A stretch of DNA of 38,804 bases from Myxococcota bacterium (lineage in GTDB: Bacteria > Myxococcota_A > UBA796 > UBA9615 > JAKLKC01). The translations under genes and the position numbers were made by a program. The notes under the pieces are model-generated. The model was not told the DNA's origin and did no database searches. It saw nothing but the letters and a program-made list of their open reading frames with translations. Shown here piece by piece: positions 33,230 to 38,804 of this stretch. The DNA lies in assembly GCA_023150875.1 (NCBI GenBank), contig JAKLKC010000059.1:1-38804 (forward strand), given 5' to 3'. Positions within the stretch are counted from its first letter, which is position 1. Each line of letters starts with the position of its first letter.

Positions 33230-34362
33230 ACCACGACGAGAGGCGCGTCGCGCACGTGGACGACTACCTCACCCGCTGCGGGCTCGGGGAGGAGCACCGG
33301 CGCGGGTACGAGGGGCGCTCGATCCTGGTCACCGGCGGCGCCGGGGCCATCGGCAGCAACCTCTCGGTGGCCCTGTCGCGCCTGGTGGGCCCGTCGGGGC
33401 GGGTGACGATCCTCGACAACCTCAGCGCCGTGAAGGACCGCGAGCCGTGGAACGTGGTCCCCCTGCCCAACGTGATGTTCGTGCGGGGCGACGTGCGGAG
33501 CGACGCCGACCTCAAGAGGGTCTTCCGGGAGGACCCGTCCATCGTCTTCCACCTGGCGGCCTTCTTCGCGAACCAGAACTCCGTGGACTACCCCGAGACC
33601 TCGGCGGACGTGGACGTGATCGGCATCGTGAAGATGCTGGAGTACGCCCGCCTCTCCCGGGTCGAGCGATTCGTGTACGCCTCCAGCGGGTGCGCGATCT
33701 ACGGCTCGTACCCGGAGCTCCCCCTCAAGGAGGACTTCGTCTCCATCCGCCTGACGACGCCCTACCAGATCAACAAGATGACCGGGGAGATGTACTGCAA
33801 CTTCTATCACCACCACTACGGCATGAAGACCGTCAACTGCCGTTTCTTCAACAGCTACGGCCCCGGCGAGGCCCCCGGCCAGTACCGCAACGTCATCCCC
33901 AACTTCATCTACTGGGCGATGCAGGGCCGCTCCCTGCCCATCACCGGCACCGGCGAGGAGACCCGGGACTTCACCTACGTGCTGGACCTGGTGCAGGGGC
34001 TGGTGAAGGCGGGGCACGCCGAGGCGGCGGTCGGCACCGAGTTCAACCTCGCCGCGGGGCGGGAGATCAGCATCCGCGACCTGGCCTCCATGGTGAACGA
34101 GGCCACGGGCAACGACGCCCCCATCCGCTTCACGCCCCGCCGCAAGTGGGACACCAAGCCCCGTCTGCTGGCGTCCATCGACCGGGCTCGGGAGCTCATC
34201 GGTTACGAGCCGGTGGTGGACTTCCCCGAGGGGTTCCAGGAGAACATCCGCTGGTTTCGGGACGCCTGGCCCACCATCCAGAGGGCGGCCGACTTCCCCC
34301 CGGGCATGAGCAGCGCCGTGCGGGGGGCGGGGACGGTGGGCGTCCACAAGGGCGAGCGCTGA
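33226..34362 (+). CDS. NAD-dependent sugar-nucleotide epimerase/dehydratase
   Basis: A 378-residue extended SDR. After about 30 extra N-terminal residues, the NAD-binding motif T-G-G-A-G-A-I-G-S lies at 36-44. The catalytic Ser-Ser is at 153-154 (YASSGCAIYG) and the Tyr180-x3-Lys184 pair is in PYQINK. The motif FFNSYGPGEAPGQYRNVIPNF and the R-D-F-T-Y-V-x-D segment are typical of UDP-glucose/GlcNAc 4-epimerases and dehydratases; the exact sugar cannot be told. It is translationally coupled to wecB, so it probably acts on the same nucleotide-sugar pool for a polysaccharide or glycan. The C-terminal 25 residues are poorly conserved-looking. Confidence 0.9.
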   Translation: MNHDERRVAHVDDYLTRCGLGEEHRRGYEGRSILVTGGAGAIGSNLSVALSRLVGPSGRVTILDNLSAVKDREPWNVVPLPNVMFVRGDVRSDADLKRVFREDPSIVFHLAAFFANQNSVDYPETSADVDVIGIVKMLEYARLSRVERFVYASSGCAIYGSYPELPLKEDFVSIRLTTPYQINKMTGEMYCNFYHHHYGMKTVNCRFFNSYGPGEAPGQYRNVIPNFIYWAMQGRSLPITGTGEETRDFTYVLDLVQGLVKAGHAEAAVGTEFNLAAGREISIRDLASMVNEATGNDAPIRFTPRRKWDTKPRLLASIDRARELIGYEPVVDFPEGFQENIRWFRDAWPTIQRAADFPPGMSSAVRGAGTVGVHKGER

Positions 34363-34384
34363 GCCCGGCAGGAGGGTCCATCGC

Positions 34385-35494
34385 GTGCTGGAGACATCCA
34401 CGGTGGGGGCGGACGGGGCGGGCGGCGGCCGGCGGACGAACCTGCTGGTCCTCTCGCGCAACTACGAGGACTACCGCAGCGGGTACTACCACCAGGACCT
34501 GGTGGACGCCCTCTCCCGGGTGGGGCGGGCGTTCGTGTACGGGCCGGGCTACCCCGGCTGGGACCCGCGGCACACCCTGGACGACGTCCTGGCCCGCGCC
34601 CCCTTCGGGGCGTCGGACGTGGACCTGGTGGTGTGCACCACCTCGTGGGACGTGGACGACTCCGACCGGGTCGTGGACCCCCATCCGCGCATCGACCTCT
34701 CGTCGTTCCGGCGCTGCCCCAAGGTCTACTTCCTGAACAAGGAGTACAAGAAGCTGGACCTGCGCCTGGACTACGTGCGGCGCCAGGGGTTCGACCTCGT
34801 GTGTACCGTGCTCCCCGACACCGGCCCCTTCGAGGCGGCCGCCGGGGGCGCCCGGGTGCTCCACCTGCCCTTCGGGATCTCACTCCAGCGGTTCCGGGAC
34901 CTGGGCCTTCCCCGGATCTGGGACTTCGCCTTCACCGGCAGCCTGCATCGCAGCCACACCGACGCCCGCCGCCGGGTGAAGGAGGCCCTGTTCGAGCCGG
35001 CCTTCCAGGACCGCAAGGCCAACCACGGCCCCGGGGCGCTGCTCCGGGGGAACCCGCTGCGGGAGCCCTACCGGCACCATCGGATCTTCTGGGCGGAGTT
35101 CGGCGCCCGGGACTTCCTGGGCCGCTCCCTGCTCCCTCGGGGGGAACGCTACGCTCGCTTCCTCGCCCGGACCCGCGCCTTCCTCAACACGCCTTCGGCG
35201 GCGGGGATCATGGGCACCCGCTTCTTCGAGTTGATGGCGACGGGATCGCTGATCCTGTGCCCCCGGTCGGACCGCTACCTGGGGATCCTCCGGGACGGGC
35301 ACAACTGCCTGATGTTCGACCCTTCCATGACGGACTTCCACGAGCGGTTCTCCGCCGCGGTGGGGGACGAAGGCCTGAGGCGCCGCGTCACCGCCCAGGC
35401 GGCCTTGGACGTGGCGGGCCACAGCTACGACGCCCGGGTCGCCACCCTGATGGGCGCGCTGGGGCTGCCCACCCACGCCGCCGCGGCGGTCTGA
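34385..35494 (+). CDS. CgeB-like glycosyltransferase
   Basis: A 369-residue protein starting at a GTG with GGAGGG 8 nt upstream. It resembles the CgeB/DUF3880 type of GT-B glycosyltransferase: an N-terminal domain with VLSRNYEDYRSGYYHQDLVDAL and YFLNKEYKKLD, then a C-terminal domain with DFAFTGSLH and ARTRAFLNTPSAAG. The C-terminal part of the donor site reads MGTRFFELMATGSLILC...LGILRDGHNCLMFD, where Glu of FFELMA is the expected catalytic-site or ribose-contacting residue. It probably adds a sugar to a surface glycan. It lies 22 nt after the epimerase gene and 37 nt before the methyltransferase gene. Confidence 0.82.
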   Translation: MLETSTVGADGAGGGRRTNLLVLSRNYEDYRSGYYHQDLVDALSRVGRAFVYGPGYPGWDPRHTLDDVLARAPFGASDVDLVVCTTSWDVDDSDRVVDPHPRIDLSSFRRCPKVYFLNKEYKKLDLRLDYVRRQGFDLVCTVLPDTGPFEAAAGGARVLHLPFGISLQRFRDLGLPRIWDFAFTGSLHRSHTDARRRVKEALFEPAFQDRKANHGPGALLRGNPLREPYRHHRIFWAEFGARDFLGRSLLPRGERYARFLARTRAFLNTPSAAGIMGTRFFELMATGSLILCPRSDRYLGILRDGHNCLMFDPSMTDFHERFSAAVGDEGLRRRVTAQAALDVAGHSYDARVATLMGALGLPTHAAAAV

Positions 35495-35531
35495 TCCGCG
35501 CCACCCCTTCCAGCCGAGGGGCCGGAGGCCC

Positions 35532-36473
35532 ATGAACCTCGCCGCCGCGCTGAAGTCCCGGATCGTCGGCGCCGCCACCGCGGCGGCGGACCGCCTGGGC
35601 TACTCCCTGGTGAAGAACGACTACTACAGCCCCGTGCCGGACCGCGCCCGCCTGGCCGCCGAGGTGGGAAGGTGGTGGCGGGCCGACGAGCTCCGGGGGA
35701 TCGCCCTCGACGCCGGTCGCATGGAGGCCCTGCTCCGGGCGGTGGCCGCCGAGCACGGCCCCTGGTTGGAGGCGCTCCCCTCCCACGCCGACCTGCTGGC
35801 CCGGGGGTACGGCCCCGGCTTCGGCCCCGTGGACGGCGCGGTGCTCGCCGGGCTGGTGCGACACTTCCGCCCCGGACGGATCGTCGAGATCGGGAGTGGC
35901 CTCTCGACCTTCTACGGGACCCTGGCGCTGGAGGCCAACGGCGCGGGGCGCTACGTCTGCATCGAGCCCTTCCCCTACCCGCGCCTCGGCACCCTGCCCC
36001 GCATCGAGAGGATCGACGCCCGCCGGGTGGAGACCTTGGACCCCGCGGAGTTCGAAGTGCTGGGGGACGGGGACGTGCTCTTCATCGACTCCTCCCACTC
36101 GGTCCGCCTGGGGGGCGACGTGGTGTTCCTGTACCTCCAGGTGCTGCCGCGGCTGCGCCCGGGCGTCATCGTCCACGTCCACGACATCGCCTTCCCCTAC
36201 CCGATCTGGCACCCCGACCAGGTGCTGAAGGGGAGGAGGACGTGGACCGAGTACGCGCTGGTCCAAGCGTTCCTGGCCTTCAACTCGGACTTCGAGGTGT
36301 TGCTTTCCAACGCCTGGCTCCACTTCGAGAGGCCCGACGTCCTGGAGGGGACCATCCCCGGCTACCGCCGGGCCGTCCGCCCGCCGGTGTCCCTGTGGAT
36401 CCGCAGGAGGCCCGCCAACCCCGGGACGATCGAGGACCCCCGCCTGGCCACCTCGGCCAGGAAGTCCGCGTAA
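35532..36473 (+). CDS. Class I SAM-dependent methyltransferase
   Basis: A 313-residue protein with GGAGG 3 nt before the ATG. The SAM-binding motif I reads I-V-E-I-G-S-G-L-S-T-F (residues 117-127), followed by an acidic motif II (CIEPFP) and motif IV VLFIDSSHS, which suggests the Methyltransf_24 group. VIVHVHDIAFPYPI is a further family segment. In this cluster it likely methylates a sugar or lipid-linked saccharide. The last 37 codons overlap, head-on, the 3' end of the glycosyltransferase on the other strand by 112 bp. The tail after SLWIRRR looks low in conservation, consistent with an extension into the neighbour. Confidence 0.88.
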   Translation: MNLAAALKSRIVGAATAAADRLGYSLVKNDYYSPVPDRARLAAEVGRWWRADELRGIALDAGRMEALLRAVAAEHGPWLEALPSHADLLARGYGPGFGPVDGAVLAGLVRHFRPGRIVEIGSGLSTFYGTLALEANGAGRYVCIEPFPYPRLGTLPRIERIDARRVETLDPAEFEVLGDGDVLFIDSSHSVRLGGDVVFLYLQVLPRLRPGVIVHVHDIAFPYPIWHPDQVLKGRRTWTEYALVQAFLAFNSDFEVLLSNAWLHFERPDVLEGTIPGYRRAVRPPVSLWIRRRPANPGTIEDPRLATSARKSA

Positions 36474-37411
36474 CGACGGCACATCTCGTCAAGGGAGAAC
36501 AGTCGCTCCGCCCGCGCCCGGGCGGCGTCGCGGGCCTCGTCGCCCCGGCCGAGGGTCCGGAGGGCGAGCTCGGCCAGAGCATCGGGATCTCCGGACACGA
36601 AGCGGGTCAGGCCGTCGTCGGGGTGGGGCGCCAGGGGTCCGTCCTCCCCCACCAGCTCCTCCATCGCCCCCGTACGGTAGCCCACCACCGGGCACCCGCA
36701 CGCCAGGGCCTCGATCACCGCGTTGGGGCAGGGTGGGTTCAGCCCGGCGAACAGGAAGGCGCCCGCCGCCCTCTCCCAGGCGGGAAGGTCGTCGTTGCGC
36801 ACCGGCCCCACGTACCGCACCCCCGGCGCGTCCAGGAGGGGGCGCAGGGGCTCGGCGACCTTGCCCGCCACCGCCAGGGTCGCGGCCGGCCGAGCGGCGC
36901 GGATCCGTCCCATGGCCTGGACCAGCGGCCGGAGCTGGTGCTCGTGGCGGAACACCGCGGCGGCGAAGAGATCGCCCCGGGTCAGGGCGTCGCTCCGGGG
37001 GCCGTCGGGGTGGAAACGGTCCAGGTCCACGCCGTTGAGGATGGTGGCGTGGGGGCGATCCCCCAGGTGCCCGAGGAACCGCTCCACCATGAACCGGCTG
37101 TAGCGGCTCTGGAAGACGACGGCGTCCGCGAGGTGGTAGGCGACGAAGGCGCGCAGGTTGTAGCGGCGCCACCTCGGGGTCGTGGCCGGGGTGGCGGTGC
37201 CGTCCAGGCGCACGGCGGTGGGGATCCGCCGGGCCTTGAGCTCCAGCAGCACCTGGGGATCCGCGCCGATCACCAGGAGGGCGACGTCCGCGCCGCGGGC
37301 CCTCTCGAAGTCGACGGCGACCCCGAGGCGCCCGAGGCCCTCGGCCAGCTTGCGGACGAAGACCGAGGGGCCGCCCATGTCGACGGCGCGGAAGGGGACG
37401 TAGACCCGCAT
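36362..37411 (-). CDS. GT4-family glycosyltransferase
   Basis: A 349-residue GT-B enzyme. N-terminal M-R-V-Y-V-P-F-R-A-V-D-M-G-G-P-S-V-F is the acceptor-domain start. FQSRYSRFMVERF, ILNGVDLDRFHPDG and PNAVIEALACGCPVVG are classical GT4 (family 1 domain) signatures. The first Glu of the usual E-x7-E is not visible (Pro/Asn region), while the second, in VIEALA, is kept. It probably transfers a sugar during polysaccharide assembly, in line with the convergent operon. The final 30 or so residues (from AEVARRGSS on) are encoded opposite the end of the methyltransferase gene. A promoter (37451-37479) lies 40 nt upstream; no clear Shine-Dalgarno sequence is seen. Confidence 0.88.
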   Translation of the reverse strand: MRVYVPFRAVDMGGPSVFVRKLAEGLGRLGVAVDFERARGADVALLVIGADPQVLLELKARRIPTAVRLDGTATPATTPRWRRYNLRAFVAYHLADAVVFQSRYSRFMVERFLGHLGDRPHATILNGVDLDRFHPDGPRSDALTRGDLFAAAVFRHEHQLRPLVQAMGRIRAARPAATLAVAGKVAEPLRPLLDAPGVRYVGPVRNDDLPAWERAAGAFLFAGLNPPCPNAVIEALACGCPVVGYRTGAMEELVGEDGPLAPHPDDGLTRFVSGDPDALAELALRTLGRGDEARDAARARAERLFSLDEMCRRYADFLAEVARRGSSIVPGLAGLLRIHRDTGGRTARR

Positions 37412-37710
37412 CGGCCTCCCGGCGACGCCCCGTCCGGCTCGCCGCGGCCATGATAGGGGCCGGCGCCGGGGGCGGCAAACTCACCGCCGGACAACCCAGC
37501 GCGGGGCAGGACACCCGTAGGCGCCCCGCCCTCCCGCGAGCGGGGCCGGAGGCTCCGGCACTTCCCGTGGGCACCGTGGGGAGGGGGGGTGATGGTCCGG
37601 GACCGCGCCGAGCTCCGGCCGGGCGATGCGCGGTCAGGGTAACGGAGGCGCGGGTTGACAGAGCGGCCGTGGTTCGGCCTGATGGGTGGGCCGGTTGCAT
37701 GGAGGCGCCG
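37412..37710. other. Divergent intergenic region
   Basis: This 299-nt gap carries the promoter of the glycosyltransferase on the minus strand. On the plus strand it has a perfect TTGACA at 37655-37660 without a convincing -10 box (CCTGAT at 17 bp). I see nothing in 37480-37654. Confidence 0.5.
37451..37479 (-). promoter_or_regulatory. Promoter of the GT4 glycosyltransferase gene
   Basis: On the minus strand TTGCCG (37474-37479), 17 bp, then TATCAT (37451-37456). The arrangement is the same as in front of the gene starting at 31615 (TTGCCC-17-TATACA). Confidence 0.55.
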
Positions 37711-38804
37711 ATGACGGTCCGAGGCTTTGCGGTCCTGCTCGGAGGGGTGCTCGCGCTGGGGGCGCTGGGGTGCTCGGACACGGGCGTGGGCCCGGCGGAC
37801 GATACGGCCGACGACGACGGGGGGCAGGACGACGACGCGTCGCCGCCGGACGACGACACGACGCCTCCCGACGACGATACGGCGCCTCCCGACGACGACA
37901 CGACGCCTCCCGACGACGATACGGCGCCTCCCGACGGCGACACGACGCCGCCGGACGACGACACGGCCGACGACGACACCGCTCCGCCGCTGCCGTGCGA
38001 GGAGGTGCCGGGGCCGCCGACGTGTGGCGACCCCGACGACTCGGACTGCGACGGGGAGCCCGACGTCACCGACTGCGACCCCGCGGACCCGCTCATCCAT
38101 CCCGGGGTGCTGGAGGTGTGTGGGAATGGGGTGGACGAGGACTGCGACGGGGCGGCGCCGCCGTGCCGGTACGAGGGGGAGGTGCTGCTGGACGTGAACG
38201 ACCCGACCAGCGCGGACGCGATCATCACGACTTCGACCCGCAAGGCGGGGCTGGGGGCGGTGGCGGTCCTGACGGGGGACCTGAACGGCGACGGGTGGGG
38301 GGACGTGCTGGTGGGGGGCACGATCTTCAACACGATGCTGTGCGTTATCGAGGGTCCGGTGGTGGGCTTCATCGACGTGGACGTGGCGCCGGAGGTGTGC
38401 GCGGCCCGGCTGGACGGGGTGTGCGACTCGCTGTCGTGCGTTCTGGAGGTGGAGCGGGCGGGGGACGTGAACGACGACGGGTACGACGACCTGCTGGTGT
38501 CCACGAACCGGACGCCGGGGATCACCCACACCGACGGTGCGGTGATGCTGTTCCTGGGCCCGCTGGTGGGGGAGGTGGGCCCCGATGACGCGGCGTTCAG
38601 CCTGAGGCCGGAGGAGGGGACGGAGGAGTTCCCGACGCAACTGGGTGCGGACGCCTCGCTGGGGGACGTGGATGGGGATGGGGAGGTGGACTTGCTGGCG
38701 ACGGACATCACCTACGACTCGCCGACGGGGATCGAGGCGGCGGCGGCGGTTTTCCTGGGGCCACTTGAAGGGACCCGCACGTGGGCAGATGCTGATGCGT
38801 ACTA
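37711..38804 (+). CDS. FG-GAP-repeat lipoprotein, 3' end missing
   Basis: The frame is open to the window edge (364 codons visible). GGAGG at 37701-37705 lies 5 nt before the ATG at 37711, so this start is chosen over the ATG at 37699. The signal peptide ends A-L-G-C21. Six seven-residue units of P-P-D-D-D-T-(T/A) form the stalk. One MopE-like motif follows (DDSDCDGEPDVTDCDPADP...GVDEDCDG), then FG-GAP/VCBS calcium-loop repeats (LTGDLNGDGWGDVLVGG, AGDVNDDGYDDLLVS, LGDVDGDGEVDLLATD), as in integrin-alpha-like propellers. Several extra cysteines (NTMLCVIEG, EVCAARLDGVCDSLSC) lie between blades. Probably a surface Ca-binding protein. Confidence 0.87.
   Translation, partial: MTVRGFAVLLGGVLALGALGCSDTGVGPADDTADDDGGQDDDASPPDDDTTPPDDDTAPPDDDTTPPDDDTAPPDGDTTPPDDDTADDDTAPPLPCEEVPGPPTCGDPDDSDCDGEPDVTDCDPADPLIHPGVLEVCGNGVDEDCDGAAPPCRYEGEVLLDVNDPTSADAIITTSTRKAGLGAVAVLTGDLNGDGWGDVLVGGTIFNTMLCVIEGPVVGFIDVDVAPEVCAARLDGVCDSLSCVLEVERAGDVNDDGYDDLLVSTNRTPGITHTDGAVMLFLGPLVGEVGPDDAAFSLRPEEGTEEFPTQLGADASLGDVDGDGEVDLLATDITYDSPTGIEAAAAVFLGPLEGTRTWADADAY
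37843..37968 (+). repeat. 21-bp coding minisatellite, 6 units (Pro-Pro-Asp3-Thr-Thr/Ala)
   Basis: Six 21-nt units encode P-P-D-D-D-T plus T or A, alternating; the fifth has D-G-D. CCTCCC and CCGCCG versions alternate with GAT/GAC, hinting at a 42-nt higher-order unit. It directly follows the lipoprotein signal region. Confidence 0.85.

Noticed and set aside
37655-37683. Promoter in front of the FG-GAP lipoprotein at 37711
   Set aside because: The TTGACA is perfect, but no acceptable -10 hexamer lies 16-18 bp downstream, so only the -35 is mentioned in the intergenic entry.

Overview
The window is very GC-rich, almost gapless coding DNA that looks chromosomal and most probably comes from a member of the Myxococcota or a close deltaproteobacterial relative. 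The best evidence is two proteins (15782-17272 and 22494-23966) that end in a MYXO-CTERM-like tail: Gly-Cys-x-Cys, a short hydrophobic helix, then an Arg cluster. Many MopE-type Asp/Cys metal-binding motifs, Asp-Asp-Asp-Thr repeat lipoproteins, lamin-tail domains and FG-GAP propellers fit the same lineage. I count 31 protein genes, two of them cut by the window edges. I see no rRNA, tRNA, CRISPR array, transposase gene or phage gene.

Layout. 2-5111 (+): two tandem paralogous surface proteins built of alternating MopE motifs and lamin-tail domains behind Asp-rich linkers. 5228-11150 (+): a tightly packed run of a membrane transglutaminase-like protein, an orphan ABC ATPase, a small lipoprotein, an MlaE permease, an MlaF ATPase and a GT-C-like membrane protein. 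11237-13075 (+): a lipoprotein with thrombospondin-type-3-like repeats and a VWA domain. 13397-14197 (+): a short-chain dehydrogenase. 14246-21257 (-): a small unknown protein, a MopE lipoprotein, a MYXO-CTERM propeller-like protein, the MscL channel, a MORN-type protein, a small secreted protein and a lipoprotein joining an NBR1-like Ig domain to a glycosidase-like barrel. 21400-25330 (+): three coupled surface-protein genes. 25373-31615 (-): an FG-GAP lipoprotein, a split M16 protease pair, a cysteine-patterned secreted protein and a third lamin-tail protein. 32090-36473 (+): a surface-polysaccharide operon (UDP-GlcNAc 2-epimerase, NAD-dependent epimerase, CgeB-like glycosyltransferase, methyltransferase), met head-on by a GT4 glycosyltransferase (36362-37411, -). 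37711 to the end (+): another FG-GAP lipoprotein that runs out of the window.

Taken together the genes concern the cell envelope: anchored Ca/metal-binding surface proteins, glycolipid or polysaccharide synthesis, lipid transport and envelope proteolysis. Three things stand out. First, Asp-rich repeat linkers lie next to the membrane anchor whichever end carries it: N-terminal in lipoproteins, C-terminal in the MYXO-CTERM proteins. Second, a roughly 30-bp dispersed repeat with a GGTGT-CAG-GCACC hairpin occurs four times at gene 3' ends. One copy supplies the last codons and stop of a gene, and another sits in a 109-bp tandem duplication. Third, several genes share 4-nt stop/start overlaps, and two convergent genes overlap by 112 bp.
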